From Acidovorax kalamii (GTDB taxonomy: Bacteria; Pseudomonadota; Gammaproteobacteria; Burkholderiales; Burkholderiaceae_C), in the NCBI RefSeq assembly GCF_002245625.1, contig NZ_NOIG01000011.1:310001-374000 (forward strand): 64,000 nucleotides of DNA. The letters run 5' to 3'. A program made the translations under genes and the position numbers. Numbering within the stretch: the stretch's first letter is position 1; each line of letters starts with the position of its first letter. The notes beneath the pieces were generated by a model. That model saw only the letters and a list, made by a program, of their open reading frames with translations, was not told the origin of the DNA and made no database searches. Shown in pieces: positions 44,735 to 53,846 of this stretch.

Positions 44735-45556
44735 ATGACCCTCATTCTTAGCTGCCTTACCCCCAAATACATCGTTCAAGTCTCCGATCGGCGACTTACG
44801 TGGCCTGACGGTCGAGTTTTTGACGAAACAGCCAACAAGGCGATAGTGTTTCATGGCCGTGCCGCGATCGCGTATACCGGAATTGCATTAATCGGCTCGC
44901 AACGAACTGATGAGTGGATCGCGGATCAAATTCTGGATTGCACTGGGGTGCAAGATGCCATAGACACGCTTAAGGCCGCTTTGGACGAGCGGATCGTGCA
45001 GCTCTCTGCGCCGAATCGCGGGCTGACGGTTTGCCTTGATCTTTGGGGCGCACAGATGCATGGCACCGTCGACCGGCCGTGGAGCGTCGCCTTAACCAAT
45101 CAGATCGACCCTCAGACTCGAAAACCGAGCGCAAAGCCATTCCCGACGTTTTCCCAGTTTACGCAGACGCTGCCCGATGGGAAGACATTCGCCTTCCTCC
45201 CTCTCGGGGAGCATCTCGATTCCGGAATCTACAAGAAGATGGTCAGGAATTTGATTAGGGTTATGCGAGACATAGGTAGTCCCTCGGCCATACCGGCGCC
45301 AGAAACCGCCGCAAGATTTATGCGGGACGCCGTGCTCGATACATCGAAGTGGAGCCGATTGGTAGGTGAGAACGTCATGACCACCGTTCTCCACAACTTC
45401 CAGTTGCCAGAGCACCAAGGAAAGTCGAACAGCTTTATCTTTCATCCCGATCCGAAGAGCGAGCCGATTTTGTATGCACCGACCGTCATCAATCCTGGGA
45501 TGTCCATGAAAGGGCTCCGCATGTACCCGGGCCCGCCACGTTTCAAGATTAAGTGA
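44735..45556 (+). CDS. proteasome-like Ntn-hydrolase family protein, cassette 2
   Basis: A 273-residue protein. Removing the initiator Met exposes Thr1 (MTLILSCLTPKYIVQVSDRRLT). Asp is at mature position 17 and Lys at 34 (ANKAIVFHG), followed by AIAYTGIALIGSQRTDEW. Proteasome beta subunits and HslV use Thr1, Asp17 and Lys33, so the pattern matches apart from a one-residue insertion. The C-terminal half (to GPPRFKIK) is not clearly similar to the family. No propeptide is present, as in HslV. An ATPase partner is not encoded nearby. Protease or amidase activity is inferred, not shown. Confidence 0.6.
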   Translation: MTLILSCLTPKYIVQVSDRRLTWPDGRVFDETANKAIVFHGRAAIAYTGIALIGSQRTDEWIADQILDCTGVQDAIDTLKAALDERIVQLSAPNRGLTVCLDLWGAQMHGTVDRPWSVALTNQIDPQTRKPSAKPFPTFSQFTQTLPDGKTFAFLPLGEHLDSGIYKKMVRNLIRVMRDIGSPSAIPAPETAARFMRDAVLDTSKWSRLVGENVMTTVLHNFQLPEHQGKSNSFIFHPDPKSEPILYAPTVINPGMSMKGLRMYPGPPRFKIK

Positions 45557-45599
45557 CGCATCGGACGTGCTCAGGCCTACGGCTAGTGACCGATTGCCG

Positions 45600-45656
45600 G
45601 CTTACATCGCGGTCAGTACAACGTGAAAACATTGGCGAGTGACTGCGATGTTTAGC
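45600..45656. repeat. imperfect palindrome after cassette 2 (possible degenerate attC)
   Basis: GCTTACATCGCGGTCA (45600-45615) pairs with TGACTGCGATGTTTAGC (45640-45656) with two or three mismatches. The outer ends GCTTAC / GTTTAGC recall attC R boxes, but match the consensus poorly. Confidence 0.35.
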
Positions 45657-45702
45657 GAGCGAAGACGAGCTAAGTTGTTGAAAAATAAGGGGTTTCAGGC
45701 CC

Positions 45703-45747
45703 CTTTTAATCCGTTGGTCACAAGTTCGAATCTTGTACGTCCTACCA
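45703..45747. repeat. attR: 45-bp copy of the tRNA-Lys 3' half
   Basis: Identical to 39758-39802. It lacks the 5' half of the tRNA and so is not a functional tRNA gene; it marks the right end of the element. Confidence 0.95.
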
Positions 45748-45754
45748 CCCATTC

Positions 45755-45787
45755 AAGGCCCTGTAGCAATACAGGGCCTTTTTGTTT
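45755..45787 (+). terminator. intrinsic terminator, original downstream end of tRNA-Lys
   Basis: Perfect 11-bp stem AAGGCCCTGTA / TACAGGGCCTT with a GCAA tetraloop (45755-45780), then TTTGTTT. It lies 8 bp beyond attR, so it was probably the tRNA terminator before insertion. Confidence 0.9.
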
Positions 45788-45908
45788 GCTATCACAGTTG
45801 ATGTATTCGCCGCTTCCGTTGATTGCGCTTGTTCCGCAACCATGATCGGTGTTCCGCAAAGTAAGTCAACTTGCTGCGATAGCGTGGGCTTCTTCGATTC
45901 TTTGAAGC

Positions 45909-46155
45909 TCAGTTTGCTCTGTGACTCCATCGCTCCCTATCCCAACCGACACATCTACAAATTCGCGTGTTTGTTTGGCTTTCATCGGGCACCGCGTCGA
46001 GCGCTGTGGCCAGCTCCGATGCTATCAAGGTGAATTCCCTGAGCTTGTCGGTAGGCATCTCCATGCGTGCGGCCGCCGTCATCATGTTGGTGATTTCGGT
46101 AGGAATCCTGCCGCTCAGCTCGCGCACGTCGCGCTCGGCCTGGTCCAACCCTGCT
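45909..46155 (-). pseudogene. phage tail tape-measure protein fragment
   Basis: The frame ending near 45975 reads DQAERDVRELSGRIPTEI, then MEMPTDKLREFTLIASELATALDAVPDE, resembling the repeated unit at the N-terminal part of P2-like tape-measure proteins. Only about 60 residues remain, and there is no start or end of the original gene. It follows the tail sheath remnant directly, suggesting deletion between two tail genes. Confidence 0.6.
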
Positions 46156-46182
46156 CGGTGTCGAAGCGGTGCGCAACCCTAG

Positions 46183-46772
46183 TACACGGGCTGCGGCGGG
46201 CGATTCCAGAACGCCCGCGCCGGTTTTGAGGGCCTTCCAGTTGGGCCGCAGCAGCATCAGCTCGCTGGCTCCGAAGTAGTTGCGGGAGGCCTGGGCTTCA
46301 CTGATGGTGTCGCCCTGCGCGGCAGCGTAGACCATGGCGCGCAGCTTCCGGGCCACGGCAACCATGGCATCTGTCACGGCTTGGCGGTCCAGGACCGGGG
46401 TGCCCAGGATGCGCGGCCTCACGCCCGGCTCAGCCTGCGCCGACAGCAGCGCTTGCAGTCCGGTCTTTTTTTTGCCTGTGGGGGCCGATGACCTTCACGG
46501 CTTGGTCGGCCGCCTTCTCTTCATCGTCGGCGCTCACGCTATTTTCCACCCGCACGATGACCGGCTTGGGGCGGGCTTGTTCCTTGATGGCGTTGAGCGA
46601 GGCGGCCAGCGTGCCCGGCTCTCCCGCTTTACCGATGGCCGTATCAATCTTGGTGACAAGCACCGGGGTGTTGAGGTGAAAAGACAGCCGCATCAGTGTC
46701 CGAGGCTGTGGCCTCCGGGCCGTCATTGATTTCAGTGACGCGCACGCCGTGGAGGTTGCCAAGGGTGGCCAT
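46183..46772 (-). pseudogene. P2-like phage tail sheath (FI) remnant
   Basis: Pieces in different frames align in order to a contractile tail sheath. The start at 46772 reads MATLGNLHGVRVTEINDG, then DTDAAVF, then after a frameshift NTPVLVTKIDTAIGKAG-EPGTLAASLNAIKEQARPKPVIVRVEN and ADQAVKVIG. A third frame carries PRILGTPVLDRQAVTDAMVAVARKLRAMVYAAAQGDTISEAQASRNYFG. At least two frameshifts plus an internal deletion and a truncated 3' end make it a pseudogene. Confidence 0.85.
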
Positions 46773-46870
46773 GCGCACACCGGCTGGGACGGGGAAATGG
46801 GATGTACTGATCTTCATCCCTTCCCACGCGTAAGGCCACCGGCGGCGAATGCATGCGCCGCCTGCACATG

Positions 46871-46908
46871 AAAAAGCCCGCCGTGCGCGAAGCCGGGCGG
46901 GCTGTTTT
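46871..46908. terminator. hairpin with A- and T-runs (bidirectional terminator)
   Basis: AAAAAGCCCGCC ... GGCGGGCTGTTTT: stem AGCCCGCC (46875-46882) / GGCGGGCT (46896-46903). It lies between the phage remnant and the membrane-protein gene on the - strand, about 30 bp downstream of the latter's stop. Confidence 0.75.
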
Positions 46909-46939
46909 CTGTGGCGGAGCTACGCAGAAACGCAATCCA

Positions 46940-47563
46940 TCAGCGTCGCCCCCTTACGGTGTCTGCCTGTTCATCGCTCACGTTGTCGAGTTCGCCATGC
47001 AAGTGCCTCCACGAACCTTTGTGGCGAGAGCCGAAGATAAGCAAGCTGGCAAGTGACCAGAATAATCCGAACGCTACGACCAATACAAGCCACGTCAGCA
47101 TGGCGCCGAGGGGCTTGTAGTCTCCGCCCCGCATAACCAGGGCTCCGGTCTGCCATGCCCAGAGCAAGAGACCCACAGGCACTATGGCAAACACAATGCC
47201 AATGGTCAGCCCGAGACGGGGGAGCGCCTTGCCCAGCCCTGCCACCACCCAGCAAACTGCCACCATCGTCACCAGCGCAGCCATATGTTCAGGCAGCACC
47301 AGCCAGCTCAATCCCGCCGCCAATATCTTCAACATGGCAGTTCCTACAACGGAGCCTTGATCCCCGCCACGGTTGGATGAGCTGGTTGGCTCGGGAGCTG
47401 GGTCTACATGTTCGAGCCTGCTGTTCAAAACCTCTTGCGCAATGGCCATGGTCGGAGCCGCAAGCATGCCCTTGGCGATTCGGTCCTCCAGCTCCTCGAT
47501 GGGCATCCGGTGGTAAAGCGCTGCCAGTGAAAGTCGCTTCTTTTCGCTGAGAACATTCGTCAT
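46940..47563 (-). CDS. multi-pass membrane protein, unknown function
   Basis: A 207-residue protein from the ATG at 47561-47563 (MTNVLSEKKRLSLAALYH). The soluble N-terminus of about 75 residues holds a helical segment (MPIEELEDRIAKGMLAAPTMAIAQEVL). Four hydrophobic segments follow (MLKILAAGLSWLVLPEHM, AALVTMVAVCWVVAGL, LGLTIGIVFAIVPVGLLLWA and MLTWLVLVVAFGLFWSLASLLI). The tail is basic. Not recognised. It lies between the phage remnant and the transposase fragment, so it may be accessory cargo. Confidence 0.65.
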   Translation of the reverse strand: MTNVLSEKKRLSLAALYHRMPIEELEDRIAKGMLAAPTMAIAQEVLNSRLEHVDPAPEPTSSSNRGGDQGSVVGTAMLKILAAGLSWLVLPEHMAALVTMVAVCWVVAGLGKALPRLGLTIGIVFAIVPVGLLLWAWQTGALVMRGGDYKPLGAMLTWLVLVVAFGLFWSLASLLIFGSRHKGSWRHLHGELDNVSDEQADTVRGRR

Positions 47564-47683
47564 CTTGGCAGTCCAATGATTTGGTTGTCGGGCTGGGTGC
47601 CGTTTTTGTGAATCCGGGTGCCGTTTTTGGGGGGCGGACCCTGGTGACGGCAAGCGCAGGCGCCTGAACGAATGCGTGATGGA

Positions 47684-48163
47684 CTATAGCCTGCGGCGGA
47701 GCGTTGGGGAGGGGGCAGGCTCCGGCGCTTGCACGCGGTGGCAAACGTTGTCAGTATTCGCGACCGATACGGTGGCGGGGTCTTCAAGGTGGATCAACTG
47801 GGCGGCGGCTTGGTCGGCCAACTGTCGGCACATGGCAATGAAGCGCTTGCAGACGTTGCAGATGCCAGCGCCGTTGCTCCGACGGAAGTCCGCAATGATC
47901 TTGAAGTCCGGCCCAAGGCGTCCGGTCAGCCACATCGGCTCGACATTGCGCTGGGCTTCGCGCTCCAGGCGGCGGCTCGATTGGATACGGTTGAGGTAGC
48001 CGCAAATGTGGAGCTTGAGCAGTACGGCCGGGTGGTACGCAGGCCGTCCGGTGACCGCTGGATTGATCTCACCGAAACCGAGCGACCGAAGATCCAGTTC
48101 GTGGTCAAACACATCGACAACGCGCACCCGATGCGTTACGCAGCGTCTGGTGTGCATTTCCAA
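47684..48163 (-). pseudogene. IS1182-family transposase fragment
   Basis: Residues about 13-113 read VRVVDVFDHELDLRSLGFGEINPAVTGRPAYHPAVLLKLHICGYLNRIQSSRRLEREAQRN ... DFKIIADFRRSNGAGICNVC, matching the N-terminal third of IS1182-type transposases. Similarity ends at about 48127 and 47820, and the catalytic core (the DDE region) is missing. No inverted terminal repeats are seen. Confidence 0.85.
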
Positions 48164-48241
48164 AGGCCTCTCTCGCGGAGGCCTTTGTCTTTTCCGGCGT
48201 GTGTTTTGCAGGCGCCCCTGTAGGAGGGGGCGTGTTGCGCG

Positions 48242-49306
48242 TCACGGACTGGCCGTGGAGTCTGTTTGGTTCGGGGCAAAAAGGTCCCAGCTGGCAATGA
48301 ACAGCGCAGCGATGACGGGGCCAATGACAAAGCCTGTGAGGCCGAAAAGTCCCATGCCTCCCAGTGTGGAGATGAGCACGATGTAGTCCGGCATCTTGGT
48401 GTCCTTGCCGACCAGGATGGGGCGCAGGACGTTGTCCACGAGGCCAATCACGCCGATCCCGAATGCGGTCAGCACCGCACCCTGCCACACGGCCCCGGTG
48501 GCGAGGAAGTAGATGGCCACCGGTACCCAGATCAGGCCTGCGCCCACAGCAGGCAGCAGTGACAGGAAGGCCATCAGTACCCCCCACAGAACCGGGCCCT
48601 GGATGCCCAGCACCCAGAAGATCAGGCCGCCCAGGGCCCCCTGAGATGCCGCCACCACGATGTTGCCTTTGACGGTGGCTCGGATGACGGTGGTGAACTT
48701 GCTGACCAGCTGCCGTTTATGGGCATCGTCCAGTGGGGTCGCATGGCCAATCCGGCGGGCCAGGCTGGCGCCATCGCGCAGCAGGAAAAACAGGAGGTAC
48801 AGCATGATGCCGAAGCCGACGAGGAACTCCAGCGTGTTCTGACCAATGCTCAGCGCTTGTGTTGCGACGAACTGGCTGGCTTGTACGGCAACGGAGGAGA
48901 GTTTTTGCTGCAACTCACCGATGCTGGTGAGATTCAGTCGCTCCAGAAGATTGGCGGCCCACGCAGGCAGGGCTGCGATCACCTGCTGCAGATAGAGCCC
49001 GAAATTGAGCTGGCCTGAGCGCACCCGTTCGTAAATGACGCTGGCCTCCTGAACCAGCGACACGGTGATGGCGGTCATGGGCAGGATGACGATGACCAGG
49101 CAAAGCCCCAGCGTGCACAGGGCTGCCAGGGTGGGGCGCTTGGGCATGCGCTTGAGTAGTTTGCGATGCAGCGGGGCAAACAGGATGGCCAGAATCACGC
49201 CCCAAAAAACAGCGCCGTGAAACTGCCAGAGGATGGCTCCGAAGGCGATGGTCACGGCGATCAGCAGCAGCAGGAAGGCTTTGTCTTGGAGGTGATTGGG
49301 TGTCAT
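48242..49306 (-). CDS. AI-2E family transporter (PerM-like)
   Basis: A 354-residue membrane protein from the ATG at 49304-49306 (MTPNHLQDKAFLLLLIAVTIAFGAILWQ). It has eight or so hydrophobic segments, including GVILAILFAPLHRKLLKRMPKRPTLAALCTLGLCLVIVILPM and GVLMAFLSLLPAVGAGLIWVPVAIYFLATG. The latter, together with DNVLRPILVG and GLFGLTGFVIGPVIAALF, is the signature of the AI-2E/PerM family. Members export or exchange varied small molecules; an AI-2 role is not established for most. It is divergent from sucA. Confidence 0.9.
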   Translation of the reverse strand: MTPNHLQDKAFLLLLIAVTIAFGAILWQFHGAVFWGVILAILFAPLHRKLLKRMPKRPTLAALCTLGLCLVIVILPMTAITVSLVQEASVIYERVRSGQLNFGLYLQQVIAALPAWAANLLERLNLTSIGELQQKLSSVAVQASQFVATQALSIGQNTLEFLVGFGIMLYLLFFLLRDGASLARRIGHATPLDDAHKRQLVSKFTTVIRATVKGNIVVAASQGALGGLIFWVLGIQGPVLWGVLMAFLSLLPAVGAGLIWVPVAIYFLATGAVWQGAVLTAFGIGVIGLVDNVLRPILVGKDTKMPDYIVLISTLGGMGLFGLTGFVIGPVIAALFIASWDLFAPNQTDSTASP

Positions 49307-49401
49307 GTCGCGTGGAGGCAATGAGATACCCGGAATGTACGCGAGGCCCACTGACGTCAATTTGTCGGCGGCCTGTCGTGGGTGCGCGCATGCCCCTTCC
49401 T

Positions 49402-49430
49402 TTGGGCGATCGCCCGTTCGGTGGCACAAT
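49402..49430 (+). promoter_or_regulatory. candidate sigma70 promoter of the sucA operon
   Basis: TTGGGC (49402-49407), spacer 17 bp, CACAAT (49425-49430). It would give a leader of about 110 nt before the sucA ATG. The -10 match is partial, so it is a candidate only. Confidence 0.4.
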
Positions 49431-49549
49431 ACCGCCCGTACCAAGGCCCTTCCCCAGCCACAGTCGCATCCGCCAATCGGTTCAGCCGTGTCGCGGAAGG
49501 TTTCTCAACCAGCTAATGCTTTCCCAAGGAAAGCGGAGGTCAGCGGAAT

Positions 49550-52429
49550 ATGAGCGATACGACATCCGTCTATCAAGCCTACCAAGGCAACACTTACCTC
49601 TTCGGCGGCAATGCGCCCTATGTCGAAGAGATGTACGAAAACTACCTTGCCAACCCAGGTAGCGTGCCAGACAACTGGCGCGAGTACTTTGATGCACTGC
49701 AAAATGTGCCCGCAGTGGATGGCAGCAATGCCAAGGACGTTCCCCATCTGCCGGTGATCAATGCCTTTGCCGAGCGTGCAAAGCAGGGCGGTACCAAGGT
49801 GGTCGTCGCCACCGGCGCGGACTCGGAACTGGGCCGCAAGCGTACCGCGGTTCAGCAGCTGATCGCCGCATACCGCAATGTGGGCGCGCGCTGGGCCGAT
49901 CTGGACCCGCTCAAGCGCACCGAGCGCCCTGCGATTCCCGAACTCGAACCCTCTTTTTACGGCTTCAGCGATTCCGACCAGGAAGTCGTGTTCAACACCA
50001 GCAACACGTTCTTCGGCAAGGAATCCATGCCGCTGCGCGAGCTGATCAATGCCTTGCGCGAAACGTACTGCGGCTCCATCGGCGCCGAGTACATGTACGC
50101 CACCGACCAGAACCAGAAGCGCTGGTGGCAGGAAAAACTCGAAACCATCCGCAGCAAGCCCAGCTTCGGCGCGGAAAAGAAAAAGCAGATTCTCGACCGC
50201 CTGACGGCCGCTGAAGGCCTGGAGCGTTTTCTGCACACCAAGTACGTCGGCCAGAAGCGTTTCTCCCTCGAAGGGGGCGAAAGCTTCATCGCCGCCATGG
50301 ACGAGCTGATCCAGCAAGCAGGCTCCAAAGGTATCCAGGAAATCGTCATCGGCATGGCCCACCGTGGCCGCCTGAATGTGCTGGTCAATACGCTGGGCAA
50401 GATGCCCGCCGACTTGTTTGCCGAGTTTGACCACACTGCTCCGGAAGACCTGCCAGCGGGCGACGTGAAGTACCACCAGGGTTTCTCCTCGGACGTATCC
50501 ACCCCCGGCGGCCCGGTCCATCTGTCGCTGGCGTTCAACCCCTCTCACCTGGAAATCGTCAACCCCGTGGTGGAAGGTTCGGTGCGCGCCCGCATGGACC
50601 GCCGTGATGACCCCCGGGGTAGCCAGGTGTTGCCCGTGCTGGTGCACGGCGATGCCGCATTTGGCGGACAGGGCGTCAACCAGGAAACCCTGGCGCTGGC
50701 GCAGACCCGTGGCTACACCACGGGCGGCACGGTGCACATCATCATCAACAACCAGATCGGCTTCACCACCTCGGACCCGCGCGACATGCGCTCCAGCGCG
50801 TTCTGTACCGACATCGTGAAGATGGTCGAATCGCCGGTGCTGCACGTCAACGGTGATGATCCCGAAGCCGTGGTGCTGGCCACCCAACTGGCGCTGGAAT
50901 TCCGCATGGAGTTCCGCCAGGACGTGGTGGTGGACATCACCTGCTTCCGCAAGCTGGGCCACAACGAGCAGGACACGCCCTCGCTGACCCAGCCACTCAT
51001 GTACAAGAAGATTGCGGCCCACCCCGGCACCCGCAAGCTGTACGCCGACAAGCTGGCCACTCAGGGCCTGGGTGCGACGCTGGGCGACGACATGGTCAAG
51101 GCGTACCGCTCTGCCATGGATGCGGGCAAGCACACCGTCGATCCGGTGTTGACCAATTTCAAGAGCAAGTACGCGGTGGACTGGTCGCCCTTCCTGGGCA
51201 AGAAGTGGACCGATGCGGGCGATACCGCGATTCCACTGACGGAATGGAAGCGCCTGTCCGAAAAGCTCACCACCATTCCTGCCAGCGTCACACCGCACCA
51301 ACTGGTGAAGAAGGTCTACGATGACCGCGCTGCCATGGGCCGTGGCGAAATCAATGTGGACTGGGGCATGGGCGAACACATGGCCTTCGCGTCCCTGGTG
51401 GCCAGCGGCTACCCGGTGCGCCTGTCGGGTGAAGACTGCGGACGCGGCACCTTCACCCACCGCCATGCCGTGATTCACGACCAGGCCCGCGAAAAGTGGG
51501 ATGCCGGCACCTATGTGCCGCTGCAGAACGTGGCCGACAACCAGGCCCCGTTTGTCGTGATCGACTCCATCCTGTCCGAAGAGGCGGTGCTGGGCTTCGA
51601 GTACGGCTATGCATCGAACGATCCCAACACCCTGGTGATCTGGGAAGCACAGTTCGGCGACTTCGCCAACGGCGCCCAGGTGGTGATCGACCAGTTCATC
51701 GCCTCCGGCGAAGTGAAGTGGGGCCGTGTGAACGGCATTACGCTGATGCTGCCGCACGGCTATGAAGGCCAGGGTCCTGAGCACAGCTCGGCCCGCCTGG
51801 AGCGCTTCATGCAGCTGGCGGCCGACACCAACATGCAGATCGTGCAGCCCACCACGGCCAGCCAGATCTTCCATGTGCTGCGCCGCCAGATGGTGCGCGA
51901 CCTGCGCAAGCCACTGATCATCATGACGCCCAAGTCGCTGCTGCGTAACAAGGACGCCACCTCGCCGTTGTCCGAGTTCACCAAGGGCAGCTTCCAGACG
52001 GTGATTCCCGAGCAGAACGAAGCCATCGTGAAGAAGGCCGCCAAGGTCAAGCGCGTGATCGCGTGCTCGGGCAAGGTGTACTACGACCTCGTGAAGAAGC
52101 GCACCGAACGCGAAGACGAAGACGTGGCCATCATCCGTGTGGAACAGCTCTACCCGTTCCCCCACAAGGCATTTGGGGCCGAACTCAAGAAGTACCCCAA
52201 CGCGACGGATGTGGTGTGGTGCCAGGACGAGCCGCAAAACCAGGGTGCCTGGTTCTTCATCCAGCACAACATCCACGAGAACATGCTCGATGGCCAGAAG
52301 CTGGGCTACGCAGGCCGCGCCGCGTCTGCTTCGCCTGCCGTGGGTTATGCCCACCTGCACCAGGAGCAGCAAAAGGCGCTGGTGGATGCAGCATTCGCCA
52401 AGCTCAAGGGTTTTGTCCTGACCAAGTAA
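49550..52429 (+). CDS. sucA: 2-oxoglutarate dehydrogenase E1 component
   Basis: A 959-residue thiamine-diphosphate enzyme (E. coli 933). The N-terminal E2-binding stretch [34 protein letters not shown] is present. ThDP residues lie in [37 protein letters not shown] and [10 protein letters not shown]. The transketolase-type second domain has [15 protein letters not shown] and [18 protein letters not shown]. It decarboxylates 2-oxoglutarate and passes succinyl to lipoyl-E2 in the TCA cycle. A ribosome binding site (GGAGG) precedes the ATG. Confidence 0.97.
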   Translation: MSDTTSVYQAYQGNTYLFGGNAPYVEEMYENYLANPGSVPDNWREYFDALQNVPAVDGSNAKDVPHLPVINAFAERAKQGGTKVVVATGADSELGRKRTAVQQLIAAYRNVGARWADLDPLKRTERPAIPELEPSFYGFSDSDQEVVFNTSNTFFGKESMPLRELINALRETYCGSIGAEYMYATDQNQKRWWQEKLETIRSKPSFGAEKKKQILDRLTAAEGLERFLHTKYVGQKRFSLEGGESFIAAMDELIQQAGSKGIQEIVIGMAHRGRLNVLVNTLGKMPADLFAEFDHTAPEDLPAGDVKYHQGFSSDVSTPGGPVHLSLAFNPSHLEIVNPVVEGSVRARMDRRDDPRGSQVLPVLVHGDAAFGGQGVNQETLALAQTRGYTTGGTVHIIINNQIGFTTSDPRDMRSSAFCTDIVKMVESPVLHVNGDDPEAVVLATQLALEFRMEFRQDVVVDITCFRKLGHNEQDTPSLTQPLMYKKIAAHPGTRKLYADKLATQGLGATLGDDMVKAYRSAMDAGKHTVDPVLTNFKSKYAVDWSPFLGKKWTDAGDTAIPLTEWKRLSEKLTTIPASVTPHQLVKKVYDDRAAMGRGEINVDWGMGEHMAFASLVASGYPVRLSGEDCGRGTFTHRHAVIHDQAREKWDAGTYVPLQNVADNQAPFVVIDSILSEEAVLGFEYGYASNDPNTLVIWEAQFGDFANGAQVVIDQFIASGEVKWGRVNGITLMLPHGYEGQGPEHSSARLERFMQLAADTNMQIVQPTTASQIFHVLRRQMVRDLRKPLIIMTPKSLLRNKDATSPLSEFTKGSFQTVIPEQNEAIVKKAAKVKRVIACSGKVYYDLVKKRTEREDEDVAIIRVEQLYPFPHKAFGAELKKYPNATDVVWCQDEPQNQGAWFFIQHNIHENMLDGQKLGYAGRAASASPAVGYAHLHQEQQKALVDAAFAKLKGFVLTK

Positions 52430-52481
52430 GGCCAGCTACCCGAACGAACACAGAACAGAACCCCTACCGAAAGAATTCAAA

Positions 52482-53756
52482 ATGGCTATCGTAGAAGTCA
52501 AAGTCCCCCAGCTGTCCGAATCCGTGGCAGAAGCCACCATGCTCAACTGGAAGAAGAAGCCCGGTGAAGCCGTGGCCGTGGACGAGATCTTGATCGAGAT
52601 CGAAACCGACAAGGTCGTGCTCGAAGTGCCCGCACCCTCTGCTGGCGTGCTGTCTGAAATCATCCAGGGCGACGGTGCCACTGTGGTGGCTGATCAGCTC
52701 ATCGCCAAGATCGACACGGAAGGCAAAGCGGGCGCCGCTGCAGCAGCTCCTGCCGCTGCCGCACCAGCCCCCGCTGCCGCTGCACCTGCACCTGCTGCAG
52801 CGCCTGCCGCCGCTGGTGGCTCCAAGGGCGATGTGGCCATGCCCGCCGCTGCCAAGCTGCTGGCCGACAACAACCTGTCTGTCTCGGCCGTGGCCGGTTC
52901 GGGCAAGGACGGCCGCGTGACCAAGGGTGACGTGCTGGCCGCCGTGGCCGGTGGTGCCAAGGCTGCTGTCGCAGCTCCCAGCGTGATCCCCACTGGTGTG
53001 CCCTCCAAGGCACTGCCCCAGGTGGCAGCGCCCGCTGGCAAGGAAGACCTGAGCGGTCGTCCCGAGCAGCGAGTGCCCATGAGCCGCCTGCGCGCCCGCG
53101 TGGCAGAGCGTCTGCTGCAGTCGCAAGCCACCAACGCCATCCTGACCACTTTCAACGAAGTGAACATGGCGCCGGTGATGGACCTGCGCAAGAAGTTCCA
53201 GGACAGCTTCACCAAGGAACACGGCACCAAGCTCGGCTTCATGTCCTTCTTCGTGAAGGCCGCCGTGCATGCCCTCAAGAAGTACCCGGTGCTGAACGCG
53301 TCGGTGGACGGCAACGACATCGTCTACCACGGTTACTTCGACATCGGTATCGCCGTGGGCTCGCCCCGTGGCCTGGTGGTGCCCATCCTGCGCAATGCAG
53401 ACCAGATGAGCTTCGCCGACATCGAGAAGAAGATCGCCGAGTTCGGCAAGAAGGCCGCAGAAGGCAAGCTGGGCATTGAAGAAATGACTGGCGGTACGTT
53501 CTCGATCTCCAATGGCGGCACGTTCGGCTCCATGCTGTCCACCCCCATCATCAACCCGCCCCAGTCGGCCATCCTGGGCGTGCACGCCACCAAGGACCGC
53601 GCTGTCGTGGAAAACGGCCAGATCGTGATCCGCCCGATGAACTACCTGGCCATGTCCTATGACCACCGCATCATCGACGGCCGTGAAGCCGTGCTGGGCC
53701 TGGTGGCAATGAAGGACGCGCTGGAAGACCCATCGCGCCTGCTGTTCGACATCTGA
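52482..53756 (+). CDS. sucB: 2-oxoglutarate dehydrogenase E2 component (dihydrolipoyllysine succinyltransferase)
   Basis: A 424-residue E2 subunit. One N-terminal lipoyl domain has the lipoylated Lys in [12 protein letters not shown]. An Ala/Pro-rich linker follows (residues 85-110), then a peripheral subunit-binding domain ([31 protein letters not shown]), a second Ala-rich linker and the catalytic acyltransferase core ending with the active site [13 protein letters not shown]. It forms a 24-mer core accepting the succinyl group from E1. Spacing to sucA is 52 bp, so the genes form one operon. Confidence 0.97.
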   Translation: MAIVEVKVPQLSESVAEATMLNWKKKPGEAVAVDEILIEIETDKVVLEVPAPSAGVLSEIIQGDGATVVADQLIAKIDTEGKAGAAAAAPAAAAPAPAAAAPAPAAAPAAAGGSKGDVAMPAAAKLLADNNLSVSAVAGSGKDGRVTKGDVLAAVAGGAKAAVAAPSVIPTGVPSKALPQVAAPAGKEDLSGRPEQRVPMSRLRARVAERLLQSQATNAILTTFNEVNMAPVMDLRKKFQDSFTKEHGTKLGFMSFFVKAAVHALKKYPVLNASVDGNDIVYHGYFDIGIAVGSPRGLVVPILRNADQMSFADIEKKIAEFGKKAAEGKLGIEEMTGGTFSISNGGTFGSMLSTPIINPPQSAILGVHATKDRAVVENGQIVIRPMNYLAMSYDHRIIDGREAVLGLVAMKDALEDPSRLLFDI

Positions 53757-53771
53757 TCCCCTGACTGCATT

Positions 53772-53822
53772 GACCCACCCGCGTGGCCCGGCCTCTGGTC
53801 CTGCCCGCCGGTGGGTCTTTCT
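53772..53822 (+). terminator. hairpin between sucB and lpdA (attenuator-like)
   Basis: GACCCACC (53772-53779) / GGTGGGTC (53810-53817), followed by TTTCT. The loop is long (30 bases) but has inner pairing. It may partly terminate transcription before lpdA. Confidence 0.45.
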
Positions 53823-53846
53823 CCAACTGACTGAACGAGATTTCCC

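Larger units (their letters stand above)
39758..45747. mobile_element. integrative element in tRNA-Lys with integron-like cargo
   Basis: Bounded by a perfect 45-bp duplication of the tRNA-Lys 3' end; the unique interior is 5,900 bp. Genes: tyrosine integrase, excisionase-type HTH protein, Rep_trans-like replication protein, a hypothetical protein, a truncated integron integrase, a HEPN-motif protein and a proteasome-like protein. There are no capsid, tail or conjugation genes, so mobilisation would need a helper. Base composition in the cargo (43.7-45.6 kb) is visibly lower in GC than the flanks. The element class (satellite / IME) is inference. Confidence 0.9.

Noticed and set aside
45600-45656. 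A complete attC site for cassette 2
   Set aside because: The palindrome is present but the R boxes fit the consensus poorly and none pairs with the TTATGC start of cassette 2. Listed only as a possible degenerate site.
45703-45747. A second tRNA-Lys
   Set aside because: Only the 3' 45 bases are present; the acceptor 5' strand and D arm are missing. It is the attR copy.
45549-45752. Small - strand open frame across attR
   Set aside because: It reads through the tRNA duplication and intergenic DNA and has no independent support; an artefact of the repeat.
47684-48163. A functional transposase gene
   Set aside because: Only the N-terminal third of an IS1182-type protein remains; the catalytic core and both ends are missing.
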